DNA of 64,000 bases from Plantago elongata (GCA_036897095.1 JAYMSP010000005.1:86769-150768), one strand, 5' to 3'. Positions 1 through 15,100 are shown, counted from the stretch's first letter. Translations and numbers: made by a program. The notes: generated from the letters alone by a model not told the origin.

Positions 1-138
1 GAGACACAAAATAATATAATATGCATGTAGAGAGAGGAGAAGAAGATAATATTACATTTTATCTTAGCCAGTTCTTAAATCAAACATTATAGAGGATTTT
101 TCTTTACAAAGATGAGGACATGAGCTATTGGAGAGCAC

Positions 139-3100
139 CTGATAAAGACTTTGTTCACACATTAACAACGGAAGGAGAGCATCAGCTGCGGAGCTAACAA
201 GATCAGCACTGAAACGAAACCAGCCCCAACATCATAACATGACGATATGAATTCATAGTAAATACAAACAGGACAGGCATGGGACTTGACACTTGATAGA
301 ATAGTACTAGGATGTTTAATTCTTGGCTTCTCACCTGTAATTCTCAAAGAGAAGTAGTTGCAGCAATGATTGAAGGTATCGGGCAAGAATGCCTTCATGA
401 ATGTTTCCATCAGCATCTTTGGAACTAGTAACAAGGGATCCTAAACCAACATTACCAGCAACTATTTCCTTGTAATGGTAGGATGCAAGTGCTTTTATGG
501 CTTGTAGGCACAAATCAACAATTTCATCATCCTAAAATCCATTAAAAGAAACAAAGTAACATATGAGCCAAATTGTCATCACTCCAATCTTTCAGTGAAG
601 TGAAATCTCAGGACGGTATGAACCAATGGTGTATTTTAAACATATGTTAACCTCTATAAATTACAATGTCAATACCATAAGATTTAATTATTTGGAGAGA
701 GAGATTATATAAACAATCAATAATAGATTATTACTCCATATAAATGATCAATAATTTAGAGAGGTTTTTACATTTATGTCAATTTGCTTAATTGCATGTA
801 AAATATGATGATCTATAAAAGAGAATTTGTCCTAATCCATATACTGTAATGACAATTTATAAAGTAAATAGAATACTGCACAAGAATTTCTCGATGGGTA
901 GGATCTGGACTCAATAGACTTGGGAATAAGATGGAGGAAAAGATCCCACTAAGTCAGAGACAGAAAGAGGGGAAGAATAGGAGGAAGCAGTTAGCACGCA
1001 CCATAATTCCTTTTGCCCTGCCTCTTTGGCCTACGACCTTTTTTACTTGCCTAGTTTTTTTCCTTTCACTTCCGGCTACCTACTCTTGAGGATTTCCAAG
1101 GCTGGATTTATTCGCTCAATCCATCTCTCTTTTTCCATCTGTGAACAACCCTCCATCTTGGTTGTTACTTGTTGATGCGTTGTGTTCCATATCTACTTGG
1201 ATCTCCAGTTATCCTTTTCTACTTTGATTGACGTGGTAATGAATTCGTTTATATACAATATATGTTTCTTCTGCAAACTTAAAGTGAGAACTCGATTGCC
1301 AATTAACCCATATATTACCCTTCTTGGACCCGGACCCATACCCTATGCTAACTATTGTGTCCGGATGCAGGTCCAAATGGATCGCAAATGTGTCCGAGGT
1401 GGGACTGGGTCCACCCTAGGACCATTGAAAAGTTTTGGATCCAAATGAGCCCGAGTAGGGCCCGGGTCCAGTATTTATTTTAGGGTTCTGTTCAGGTATG
1501 GTCCAGACTCCAGACCCTACCTATTGAGAACACTAAGACTTGAGTCCGTATGACAAATTAAACATTTAACCATCTATGATTAGTTCTTGTATGTACATAT
1601 AATAGTGGTGTGGAATGTCATTCTGAATTGACATTCAAAGTTTCAGATCCAATAAGTTAGTTATACATCACTCCCTCCGTCACAACCCAAATGACACATT
1701 CAATCACCTAAAACATCTTATAATAAAAAATGGATGTAGTATAAATTTATAGTTTTGCCAAGACCATAAGAATATACACTAGGATTTAAAAACAAAAGTA
1801 TCTTATTATTTAACTGACTCTAAATTTGAATCCTAAGTTGGGCAGGGAAATTATCAGTTTTATCGAGGTTTTACTGTAGTTTTATATTGTAGAGAGGAAT
1901 CCCCTCTATTGTGCAGCTGACCCTTCTTGTCCCTTCCCATCTAGAGGGTACGTAACCTGTTCCTACATCAACCTACGAAAACGATCAACCGTTCAGCAGC
2001 AAAAGGATTCTCTTACCCTTCTTATCTTAGGGTGAAGGAGATGGACTGCTCATCCAGAGCCAACTCCGCAAGGAATGAATGGCCTGTGAAACATATTATC
2101 CATCCCCTTTTTAGAAGGTAATAGATTCACTGAGAATTGGGATAGTACATGAGAAATAAGAGACAGATAAAATTGTCCCTTGACTTAATGCTACAAAACT
2201 TAACCTCCCCACTAACTATTAGGACTGGTCCGAGCATATTCCCCCTATCCAGATACACACAGACACATAGATTGTAGAGCCTAAACTCCTATCTTGAATT
2301 TTTATTCCAACTGATGCCTTTTCTGAATCTGTTATACAATACTTCCTCTCATTAACAAAAAAAATGAATTTTAATACTCTTCATATATCACCAATCACCA
2401 TTGTAGAATAAGGTATACTTACCAGATGATGAAGACCAAAATCTAGAGTTCCAAGTATGTGACTGAAGGCTTCAATTCTGAGTTGTGCTATCATTTCCGG
2501 ATAAACCTCCAGCATATGAGATAGCAGTGAGAAATACTATTCAGGATAAAAATGATAAGACTTAGTTTATTGAACCCAGTCTCAAATAAGCAGGTAGGAA
2601 AGCATCTCAAAATGAAAAAATAAATAGGAAAACAAAACCTTACACTGTAGGAAAGCTTAGGGTACTTCAGCAGTTCAACCGTTATCAGGGGAGTTAATAT
2701 GTGAAGACCCGTAAAAACAACCTGGAATGTTGGGGAACCATTAGAGATAATCAAATCAACATGGCATAACAGTTTTCAAACTATAAGCATACCTGAGAAA
2801 TACTCGGGCCAGGAGCCTCAATCGGTTCAGATGCAAAGTCAACCTGTGAAGACACAAATGGAAAACACCAAAATATCACTACACCAACCATGCAATAAAC
2901 CACGTGGCATCAAAATAGTAAGTTTTATATGTGAGCGAGTTTCCGTCTATTTTCGAAGCATTAAACATGACAGAACTCAATGTTCCTGACCTTGAAAAAT
3001 TAATAAGTAACCAAAACCAACTTCTTTTCATATGTTTAGTTCCTCAGTTATTCAAGCAAGTTACTCAGCAATCAGCATGTTATTAAACAAATGCGACCAT

Positions 3101-6100
3101 GCCCACATACTCCGTCGTTCCAAACCAATTCTCAGGGTTCCAATTTTTGGGGTGTCCCAAATAAAATGTCTCCTTCCAAGGAAAGGAAAGTTTGGTCCCC
3201 AGTACACCTAACAATTGCCCTTATAGCACAGACATTTATAACTTTACCACCATCTATTTGTTCTATACATATTCTTAATTCACATAATACACTCAAACTA
3301 TTACTCATTTTTTTAAGATGCATTCTCCATGTAAATAACACATCACTTGCAACTTTTAGTTGTTATATTATATATTCTCCATATTACCCTTTATCTTGGA
3401 TCATGGTATATTGGCTCAATCAATCAGAATCACAACATAAGAACCACATACTTTTACCAGAATAAGTTCAAATATGAACACCAACACTAAGGTTGTTATA
3501 AATTATGGCATGTGCTCTGTTGTCATATGATTAAAAAAACTGAAGAATAATATGCTACATGCAAGTTAAGATCACTGGCATTTGGCAAATATACCACATT
3601 TAACCCACAAAGAATGGGGGAGGGTCAGAAGAGGAGAAAAGATTGGCAGGAGCGAAAAGCGTACCAGATCTTTTGAGCACAGATTCGTGAGAAGTCGCAG
3701 AAGTGCTCGTAAATCTTTATATTTCTCTGCATCTGCCTCAGTGCGTAAGCTGTTTGAAAGACCAATTGAGATCTGCAAAGGTTTTAAATAAGTCGTAGAG
3801 TCTCATCAAGATGAACAAAAAGCAACTGGCAATTGACATTCTGATCTTAAAACATCAAAGCGTATTTGAGAAAGTAAAATGATGCTTCAAATGAGATGCA
3901 TTAGTTGTAACATAATAAGAAAAGCAAAGCAAAACTACGCCGTACTCTGGCAATTATGGACCATTGGATAAAATCTTATCTGTATCATTCAACCAGATTC
4001 TACCATGATAATTTATTAGTTCTGAGATTACTCAATATGGACTGAATTTCTTATATACACCAAGGAAACCAGGTGTATATGAGAAAATGTGTGCATTCGA
4101 GTGCACAAATGAATTGATCATGTTCCAAGCTACCATGTTCCTCATTAGTCAAGTTCCCAGTTTTGCCCCTTTAGCCAATACAAATACCTTACTCATGAAT
4201 CAACTGGACGATAAAGACTTACCTTGCCAATGTTGTGAGACGAGTAAAGCTGTAGCAAACGCATCGAGAAGTTAATAACTGCACCCGTTTCATGAGCCTC
4301 CAAATAGATAATTTGTCCAGCCACCCAATCGACAGCAAATTTGAGAAGGCAGTACACAACTAAAAACTGATACAGGATAAGGGGTAACCAAAGAATCAGA
4401 GTCTAGTTTCAAGATAATTTAGAGATTTGACGAAACATGGTAGAACAAAGGGGGTCAGAAGAGCTTTGTTGTACATGGGGGATCATCCTTTTGGTTAGAA
4501 GTACTTACTACACTTGATTAATAGTTATAGAACCCCTTGAGCTCAATTCTTTTAGCTAATAATATTATAATATAATCCTCTTTATTTATTTTATTTTAAA
4601 TCTACTTTCATATATAATCTTAATTTCAACACCAAAGTTTGAAAACCAACTCCAGGTTGGAAACATGATACTCATGTTTAACTACATTTGAGCCATTCTT
4701 TCTTATTTGAATGTGAACACTCCAACCATCAAGTTGTATGAGTAATTGCAATTGTCATATGCTTGTCCACTTGGGCACAATTGAAGCATCTCCTCGCATG
4801 ATTACTTGCTCTTGCCACTACTACGACTCTTATGTGGGGGTGGAGGCCATCAAAGCAGATATAAAGATAAGATACAGAACATTGGGCATAGTCTTGTATT
4901 CAGCACCTCATCTTTGTAAGCTTGGAGAAAGATCAGAACTGGAGTCCTCAGAGCCAATCCTATCTCATAAATTGCTTTCTGTGTACGAGGTTCAGAGGCT
5001 CTGGCAAATCCACGAAGTCGCTCATAAAAGCAGCTAACCTACGGGCATGATGCTGACAAATAAGCTCTTTATTCAGAACATGCGTGCAAACTGAGCAAAT
5101 GGTATACAGAACTTACTAATAAAATGTTATCAGGATGGTGAGCATGGGTTTTGAGGTCATGTCTGTTCGATAGCTCAACTAGATGTGCTATCATAGGACT
5201 GGCTAAACTTTTTATAAACCTAAACCAATTGTAACAAAAGAAGGGGAAAAAAAGAAGTTACTTTTTGAACTCCGTAATTTGCAAGTACCAGAGTATACAA
5301 GAAAACCGATGGAGGAAAACGAATGCCGACTCACTGATGTGATAACTCATGACTTTGCATTCCCACAGCTGAAACAGCAATTGTCTGGGCCAGTGAGCGC
5401 TGAAATGATACATTGGCAAGTACTAATTAAAAAATGGTATCTCACTATAGTGGATGGAGGAAAACAAGAAGTGCAAGTAACAGAAAGAACTAAATTGAAC
5501 TTTATTAAGACATATGGTCTTGTGTACCATATATTAAAAGGTTGTAAAGTGACAAGTTGTTTATTTAATCTATTAGCACCAGACTGACAACAAACTGGGA
5601 GCTAAACAAGTAACAAGGCAGTGTTTACTTTGCTCCAAAACAAACATGTGAATACTTACCTGGTGAGCAGCATTTAGTGTGACCAATGCTCTTTCATTCA
5701 CAAAAGCATTCGCTAGGGCTTGCCAGGACTCCTGCATATTTCACGAGCTAAAATCATCAATTATGCATGACAAATTAGATCTTACCAGCCTAAAAGCGGC
5801 TTTGAAGTACTAAATATTAATGCAGTGAGATCATAATCCAAGCAATGGGAAAATAAAATTTTCCAATATTCTAGAAATTATATCCATTTTTGATTCTGTA
5901 AGAATGATTTGAGATAGTCTAGACAAGATCTCCTATACAATCCGGCAAATCAATTTATTCTTTACACAATCTTGGATCATTTTGCCTGAAAAAACAAAGA
6001 GCGCGAATGATGTCTGGAAGAACGGCAACCAAACTATAAGGTTTCATGTGGCCCATAACACTTTCAATCTCCCCCAGCACCCATGTCGAGACATGTGAAT

Positions 6101-9100
6101 CGCCATAATGTAAATTACTTCTATGCTAATTAGGCCCATTTCAAACGCAGAAACCTACATGTCATGGTAAACCTCTAGACTAAGCCACTCCAACACATTC
6201 AATTAAAGGAGAAAAAAATACTTAAGGACAATCTATGACTATGAGCTATTAAAAAAGAAAAATTATAGATAAATGTTCACAAGGAGACACTACTGACCAA
6301 GGTAACAAGGTGGCAGATAACATTCTTCCTGCGAACAAGCCCATGAAGCAACTGGTAACATGTCAGTGCCTGCCACAGATAAGGAAACGTTAATCACTCC
6401 CCTCAAACAGGTGGAAACATTCAAGTGTAATCAGCATTCGCCCAAACGGACACGTCATACAGAATGAAGTATATGATTATATAATGTTCTTTAGAACCTT
6501 TACATTTTATGAACATTTTAATAGCAGAAACAAGCTGAGAAGTTATACCTGCAGATCTTTCTCCCCGGGGTATGAAACAAGTGTACTCAAAGAGATGCGG
6601 ATGATTATATCAAGCACAACTTTCCCTTGATTATTCTCTCCAAAGAAATCAAGTAGAGGATTTTTCAAGATTTGTTCATTTTCAATGTTCTGAGAATTGG
6701 TTCTGTTTTTTGCAGATTCTGCAACTGACATCAGGTATGTTGAAGACCATCGTGCAAGAAACCACACTATTGCCTGGAAGATTAGGTCAGTTACATATAT
6801 CAGCGCCAGGAAACACAATTTAAAGAAACAAACTTTAAAGACTCTGTGAATGCGACTGAATTTACAATTAAACAAGGTTAGTGCAGGGATGTAACATCTG
6901 GAAGGGACCAGAACTTGTCAAATATTTCTCCATTGTTGTTCCGCGCATGCATGTTGGCGATTTGTCTGTATCCATCCTAGAGCTATACAAGTAGTTCTTT
7001 GACATGATACCATGCACAATACATGCCCTTGTCATGGTCAGTCATGTCAGGGTCAACTAAATAATTAATTGTCCCTGACTAGGCAACAACGAACGCAGTC
7101 TATTTTCTATATCCATACAGAAGAAAAGGTACACCAAATTGTCCTGGAAAAATTATAAATTAAACAAATAAAATTCTACCTCCAGCAGCCGAGGACTAAA
7201 GTATGATGTTCTCATTTCTTGATCCAGAGATTGCTCCGCAAATTTTATGATTGTTCTGAAGAGAAGTAGAATAATATGATGAACTAATTCTGGAGAAAAA
7301 TAAGTGACACTTTTGCATGAAATGTGACTAATTTGGCATGCCATGGTGTTAATAAGCATAGATTTATCCACTTTACCGACATGTATGTTAACATAGTCAA
7401 CAACTGTTTGGTGCACTCATAAATATACATGACTCTATAATAAATTAATAATGATGATTAAGAATATACTAGGAAAAGAAAAGAAAAGAAGAAAAAACAG
7501 TACGCAGTGTTGAAGCAGGAACTCTACCCAGAAAGAATAGCCACTGGGTGTTTGTCCATCTCCATAATATTTGTTAAACGCCTTTGTATCTCATTTGGCA
7601 CCTGAAAATGAATACATCAAAGATAATCAAATCCACGCATAATAGAGTTAAGAGAGTAAGTCATGGCAACTTAGATCATTAAAGATTCATGGCGAACCGA
7701 GCAAACAGTTGCTTCTTAAGTTCAAATAAGATGTTATGTACAATTGTGTTCACATTTTTCTGAAGAATCTTCAAGTTATGAGTATATCCAAATCACTGAA
7801 CTTTACAATTGAATAGTATGTAATCAAGCAGGAAGAACTCTACTGTAGTTGAAACTGTGGTATGTGTTCAGCTACAAAGACAAATCCATAGGGTAGTGAC
7901 TGGTCCAAAACGTGGCCTGGTTAGTGCATTCTCCCAAGTTTCTGTCGGTTAGACATTCTGTAGGAACTAAATAGTGGGTGGTTTTGTGGAACACAGCCAG
8001 AGAAGGTGTACCTAGTCGAAAGGGAGGTGAATCATACCAGGCTCCCTCTCGAATAAAAATGACATCAACAATTTCACCTGCATGTCGAGTTCCATTACAA
8101 AATGCGGCTATATTGGGCCTATATACTGAGGAGTTACCAACGTCAGTTCAGCCCAGAACGTTGGAATTTTAGATGAAAAGGGAAGTTGCAATTTCTCAAA
8201 ATAGAACAGTGATTGCTTCAAAGTTCCTCATATACCACAAAAAAAAAAATTGATTTGACATATGAAACCATTGGAGGGGGGAGAATGGCTATTGAGTGAG
8301 GTCAAATGAAAACTGTATTACCATAGGTGTTTCACCCTCTCCTTCATCAGCCAAAACGTGCCCAGTTATGAGTAAAAGAGAATAAAGCTCTTCCAAAGTT
8401 TCAGTTGGGTCTCTTATGCCTCTCCCCTACATTTGGAAATATGAAAGCACAAGACATTGATAAGATAACCATACAATTGCACTTAATGAGAAGAATAAAG
8501 CCAGAATTGCAATGAAACAAATATCACCAAAGAAACATCAAAATGATGCATAAATAAATCTCATTTATAGACAAGATTCTAATCAAGGATAGCCATAAAA
8601 CCACATATTAAACTTACAATTTGCATAGGACATGGTAAAGTATCAAAATTTTCATACATGATCTCCATTCAAGAGCTACAAGTTGTTGAAAATATGATCT
8701 CTGAGACACATGCATCTGGTTGATACCTCAGCATGCCACCAAATTTTACTTTTAAGACAACGAAAGATTAACGGAAAATCTGATTCTGCTGTCTTAATGT
8801 TGTCGACGACCGAAGCGGCATATACTATTCCTCTAACTAAAATATGAAATCTACTAACAGTAATTTTTATTTCTATGAAAATGCATTATCATGTACTAAT
8901 AGCATTGAAGATAAAATGATACACAGGTAGTGTACTACAGCAAATCAAAGCCAACAAGAAACTAGTATAATAGAGCACATGCTTATTTCAGTAATAGGTT
9001 GACAGGTAATCACAGAGACTTTTAATACGCATTGCACGGTATACAAGAGGTAGTTTCATACTTTCATGGCTTTCTGACCATCTGATTTAATCTCCAATGC

Positions 9101-12100
9101 ACGTATGATTATTCAATTCTAGAAATAGGGTAGTATTTGTAGCACAATATAATGGTGTCAGTGTGAAGCCTTTTAAATAACATCATTTGCTTGATTCATT
9201 CTGTGGAGGAATTTACACCTATTGTCAAAGATTGAAAATATCCTATTTGGCCAACTCCCAGCCAATGATGCATATTAAGTATGAATTGACACAAACAGGC
9301 AACGATAATCAATAAAAGCATGGGAATATGACATGTTTACAACTTTACATATATTTATAGCAATGCTTAAGATTAAGAATCGGGTAGTAAACAACCTGAT
9401 GAAGCAGTGTAATACGATCTGAGACAAGTTGGTTGAGAAAAGGGATTGTTACTTCTGTAGCTGCCCGAGCGATAAGAGCATAAGAACTCAATCTCTCATC
9501 CATAGCTGCAAAGGGAAGAAGGTTAATACAAGAAAGTCATAAAGCTGTAAATTCATGAATGATATCTATGCAGTTTACCAGTGACTGAAGCTTGATAACC
9601 ATATCCATCATCATCATCATTGAAAGCGGATGCAGAAGCAGCTATCAAAAGAACAAAATCAAACGAATAAGCAAATATGGTTGGCCATCTAACACGATAC
9701 AAGTAATATAGTATCGATATAACAAGGTTACCCTTCAATTCAGATTCTGAGATTAATGCGAATAGGCTGGCAGCAGAACTGATGCCTTCAGGTGGTAGTG
9801 ATTGGTAACCATTCCCATCCAGTTGCTGCGATTAGACAAGAGAATAACACGATTGTAAATTTTATTGCTAAAGAAACCTGGAGTGTAGATTGGCCCTACA
9901 TATATACTGAATAATTTAAATCTAAGTTTGGATTCACTGTCATCTCATTTCACCAAATTTTGGAGGATTATCACCTAACTGGCTAGTCAAGACATAGTCG
10001 GAATGATGCATCACTAGGCAGTCATTAATACCAGCACACTATAAGAAAGTCATCCTGCATCCCCATGTTTACAGGAGATGAGAACATAGATTTGGAACTG
10101 CAGCCTACCTCAAAAGTGATTTTATGTCATGATCCCGTACCATTGAAGGAAATCCGAATGTATGAGTTGCAAATACTGCAAACTAACGTCTATTTATTCC
10201 TTTAAAAGCCCAGTGCATATAATAACATTCAGTCTATCCTATAAACCTATAGTCAGAGTCCACTTGTCTAAACAAACCAATTATAATGGATAACGATGTT
10301 TAATGAAGTAAATTATAATGATTGATGCACAAATGAAAAAGAAGATAAGTACTAGTAGCAGTACTACTAGGACTAACAACACCAACAACAAAATAATGAT
10401 ATTGATTAGCACATTTAGTACTAGAAATTAAACCAAGGCACCTATAAATTATACCGTGAGAAGAAGAGTCCAAGTATCTAATAAAATATCACGTGCTACC
10501 CAACTCCATAGCTCTTCGTCAGTGGGCTTTGCCATTAGGTCTTTAACAACTTCAGCCATCAAAGCAGATAATAGAGTAACAGTGCCATAGGGCCTGAGGA
10601 AAAAGGTCAAGAACTCAACATTAGGCAAGAAACTTTCCAAACCCCCTTTTCCATGATTGGACAGTGTCTTTTTACTGGGATATAAACAATTCTACTGTTT
10701 GTGCAAAGAATTAATCATGCGTCTAAACCTTTTTAAAGTTCACAATGAAATTGCATAAAGGTTCCAAGTTCTAACATTATGTTGGTGCAAGATGGAAGCA
10801 ATGCTTTCGTTGAGATTTAACTAACCTCCAGGACTTCAAGAGTTCATCAAATGCAATTGGTGTCGTCACAGCTGCCACAGACAAAAGTGCACGGCAGCCA
10901 TCAAGCAGTTCACTGGACAACATATCAGCAATACATCAAAAAACATGCCATGGAACAAGAGATACAGGGATTTGCGTCAAGACCTTTCACTTTTTCCACT
11001 TTCTATTTCCTTAACAATAGCATCTACAGGTTCCATCCACTGTATAATTCCACCCAGAAGTTGCAGAAGGTGCTGTTTTTGCATGTGCCCACCGTCTAAT
11101 TTCATTTAAAAAAATAGTAAGGAGAATTATCAATTTGGTAAACACCTGTATATCTGCATAGACTTCAAGACAGATCTCATCTATTTAACCGAAACAAAAC
11201 TTAATAAGTCATTCAACTGTTGCACATAAATGAGAGAAGAACAAGGAGACCATATCTAGCAATACAGTTCTATCAACTAAAGCATAGCATATCCTCGTAC
11301 TGCAGGATGTGCTTTGCTATTTGCAAGGAGATTAGAAGCTTTAAATATTTTGGGATATTTATGTAAGAACATAAATGAAAGACAGGTTATCTCATTGCCC
11401 ACACTGCTCTCTTCATGTATGAACAGCCGTGCAGATCAATTATGCGGATTCTGTTTCTTTTCTTTTTACGTACGGACCCTGGACCCTCAAATCTCTATCT
11501 CTAACCTACACTTTGTACCCTTTTAAAATTCTTGAGTCTTTAATACATTTCAAAAGGATGTAACTGGAACAGTTAGGCCTGCCCCTCTTAGCACAATATA
11601 CGCCCACCTCCACCTATCTCCACAAGAACCAAAGTGCTTAGCACCCATGTGCACTCCTGTTTGTTATCCTTTATCCTTTACTGTTTCAAGATACTTGAGG
11701 ATTATCATATTGAGCACAGGTGTATAGGGGTGAGCATCGGTCCAGGCCCGGACCGATTTTGGCCCGGACCGATTTTCGGTATTTTTCAATACCGAGGCCC
11801 GGACCGATATTGGATCGGTCCAGGCCCGGACAGGACCGAAAAAGTCGGTCCGATTTCGGGCTTGGACCGAGCGGACCGAATTGTACCCAAAAAAAAAAAG
11901 AAAAATTAGATCACAGCACACATCACTGTTCTTCACATACAATTTTCCACATCAGAATGAGATAGGAATAATGCAACCGTCGGTAAATCTCCTCGATTAG
12001 CAGAATGGTGAAGTAACTTCCCTTTCCTCCCAAAAACCATAACCTCAGAGCAGGTGAACTCCTTGCAGCTCGAGTGTGAGAGTATGGAGTTCCAAAACCA

Positions 12101-15100
12101 AAAGTCCGCCGCACTAGCAGCGATAAACTCGCCGAAGCCGGACAAATCTCCAAAAGGCAACGTCGACGTCCCAATTATCTCCCTCCTCTCAGCCATCAAC
12201 TCCCACCCTTCTTACTTCACCACCAGCGAGAATGGAGTGTCAGACGTCTGTGGCTCTGTGCGACGGGAAATGGTTTCGATCTTGGTGACCTCACAGCGGC
12301 GGTGGGCGGTGGGGAGGTCTGGGACCGTCTGGGTGTTTCTTCTCCAAGTGTTCGCCATGGGAAGAAATCTTGGATCTTTGAAGCTGTAGATTTCAATAGA
12401 ATAGATCTTCTTTTGATTCATACTCCATTATAATAGGATTTGGATTTGCAGAGTGAGTGTGATTGAGATTGGGAATTTGGGGATGGGGACACGCGATTGA
12501 GATTGATATACGTATTTTCCTCCGGTTTTCTCAAAATATCGGTCTGGTCGGTGGACACGCGGTTTTGTCGGTTTTTGGACCGGACCAGACCGAGGCCCGA
12601 AATATTAAAATCCTCCATACCGAGGACCGGACCGAGGACCGATTTTTCGGTCCGGTCCTAGTTTTGCTCACCCCTACAGGTGTATATAGTAGATTCAAGG
12701 GACCAGTCATCAGAATGGTAATACACATATCCATGGGCCATGATCTCTAAATCAAAGACATAAATAAGGTTGGAGGACATACAATTTACACTGACGAGTA
12801 AGTCTCTTAGGAGACGGTATCTAGACAACTTATTTAGTGGCGGGCCTATGTTGTCAAGAAAAACATCAACATTGGCGTTTTTTCATATATACAAACAATA
12901 CATTTTGTTAACAAAGACGTTTTGATTAATAAAATTGATGATTTTCTTGACAGCATAGATTGTACGTCTCTATATAAATTATCCAGAGACCGTCTCTCTA
13001 GAGACTTTGTTTTCTCTCTTTTATGAAAGGTAAAATGGCAATGGCCGTGTACGACTACGCTTTCTTTCACTTTATTTACGAGCTTATAAAAAGGACCAGG
13101 CAATTAACTATCAACTTTTCTGAGCCTGGTACACTTGAAATAACATCATTATTTATGGAGTGGCTGGAATATGAACATCAAACATATACTACACAGCAAG
13201 GAAAGCAAAGAAAATACCCAATGACTTTCTACCAATTCTGCTAATAAAACTAGAAAGGAAGAATTGTTTCAATTTCAGGAATTAACCAGGAATACTATTA
13301 ACATCTGGACATGATCACACTCCCACCTTACTATATAGCATAAGATTGTCGGTAGTGGATAAAGAATATAACTATTTACATTCTTAAAAACTCGTGTGAT
13401 GAGCTCTTTGAGTGCCAGACAAGTGGACTGCTCGACAAGGTAACAAACAAAATAATGAACAACACCGGGCCGACAATAACTAAATTACCAAACGGAAGCT
13501 ATCAGGGTGCTCAAAACAACTAGTCTTCATGCTAACAAAAAAAAACAAAGAAAGAGTGGAAGTGTACCAGATGGGAATATGGTTCCCGTTACAGCACAAA
13601 ACTGAACAAGGAGCTTCCGAACAGATTCAGCAAGAGGGCTCTCCACCCAAGCCCGTTTACATGAAAACTTCTGTCTCAGTACACTATACAAGTTCAGAAG
13701 CCATCCAACTTGACCATTGGAAATTAACACATCTCGCCACTGAGGGCCAGGCTACAGCATAAATAGAAGAAGAAATTAAAACCAAACTCATAGGTTTAAT
13801 TGCTGACCAGCAAAAAGTAATGAGTTAAACAATAACATCAAGCTTTTGACATACCAAAGCCGATAGAGTATTGAGTGCTGGGAGTGTGTAACAAAGAAAA
13901 GATTTGGCTCATGGGCGGGAGGGAAGACTAAAACATGCAGGCCTTTGTCAGGAAGAAAACAAGCCTGGCATGTACGGAGTTGCAAGATTTATGTGTTCTT
14001 TTACTTTCAGATTACCTCAGATGAGAGAAGGGATATTTTGGTTGAGATTTCTACTTTTATTTGGAACAGCACTAAATTTGTACACGCTGAATGAGTAATG
14101 TACGGAGTTTTATGTATTGAGCTAGTTTTAAGCGTTATTGCTATTACGCACTCAGAAAATTAACAAATGACTTATTTCACTTTTATGGTCAAACATATCA
14201 AATACTTTAGTTAAACCAGATATGTTGTGTATAAGTTGATCTGCCAGGAGGAAATTTTATAAGCAACTTCTTCAAGCGATATGCTACAATGATCTAGTTA
14301 CCGTTGCTGCATTATTACATTGGTAATAACACCACATATCATCTTCAGGATTATGTTCGCAAACCACATACTTTGGAAACAAGTTCGTTTGTCTGTTAGG
14401 GGATTTTTAGCTACAATTTTTACCAAAATAGTGTGACATGTTTAATTCTTCCCACATAGCGAAAAGTTTCTATTGAGAAATTATGATTCCTCATTACACG
14501 AGCCTTAGAATCCTGATTGTTTGCTTTTATTGGTCAACTTAAACTTCATATTTCTGCAGGCATGTTCCAAGTTATTTGTGTCTTAAAGTTCAAAGCCCAT
14601 AATGTCAATGTAAATATACAATCGTGGTCCATACCCAAACATAATTGTAGTTGTCTCAGAGTTCAGACAACTAGAGGACATAACTACTTGATTTTATCAT
14701 AATTGTCTTGTGCAAAATAAGAATCCCTAGTGTTCTCACTCACCTTCACCAAAACACATCCAGACCTCTCAAGCATGAGACCATCGTGCTTCACTCCAGA
14801 GCAGAACACATCTATCCCACGTTTTGAATTCTCAACTGCATTGTTGCTTCGGAAGTCCCAGGTTAAAATTTGAAGCATCATATGAAATGATCTTGAACAG
14901 ACTCTGACCTCTGGAATTTCTGAGTCGGATTCAATGATTTTATGTGAGGTGTTGAAAGCGCAATCTTGCAACCAACTGTAGAAAGCCTACAGTTCAACAA
15001 AATGAGAATGTAAATCTCGTGAAACAGGGGAATATAGAAGAATGACAGTTTAAAAGGCGGGATGTAAAAGGAAATTGCCTGAACTGCAAAGAGTATGCAG

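Larger units (their letters stand above)
11725..12676 (+). mobile_element. Non-autonomous hAT transposon carrying gene fragments (Pack-type)
   Basis: The element begins TAGGGGTGAGCA and ends with its exact reverse complement TGCTCACCCCTA. It is flanked by a perfect 8-bp direct repeat CAGGTGTA at 11717-11724 and 12677-12684, the hAT signature. Subterminal regions are packed with CCGGACCGA-type words in both orientations, as expected of transposase-binding repeats. No transposase reading frame is present, so movement would need an enzyme supplied in trans. The interior from about 11935 to 12240 resembles the 5' ends of two host genes. It sits in intron 9 of the exportin-4 gene, clear of exons and splice sites. 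Confidence 0.9.
11096..13567. other. Intron 9 of the exportin-4 gene, host of a hAT insertion
   Basis: This 2.5-kb intron separates the exons at 13751-13568 and 11095-10984. Its length is explained mainly by the 952-bp hAT element at 11725-12676. Flanking intron sequence is AT-rich and unremarkable. Phase is kept across it: exon 9 ends with the first base of a codon, and the next exon supplies the other two to give Asp. Confidence 0.75.

Noticed and set aside
9600-9618. CAT/ATG microsatellite as a non-coding repeat
   Set aside because: It is part of exportin-4 exon 14 and encodes a short Asp run (NDDDDGYGYQ).
12212-12421. Minus-strand frame inside the hAT element as a third captured gene
   Set aside because: No family resemblance could be named. 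It may be captured non-coding or chance sequence, so it was not listed as a gene fragment.
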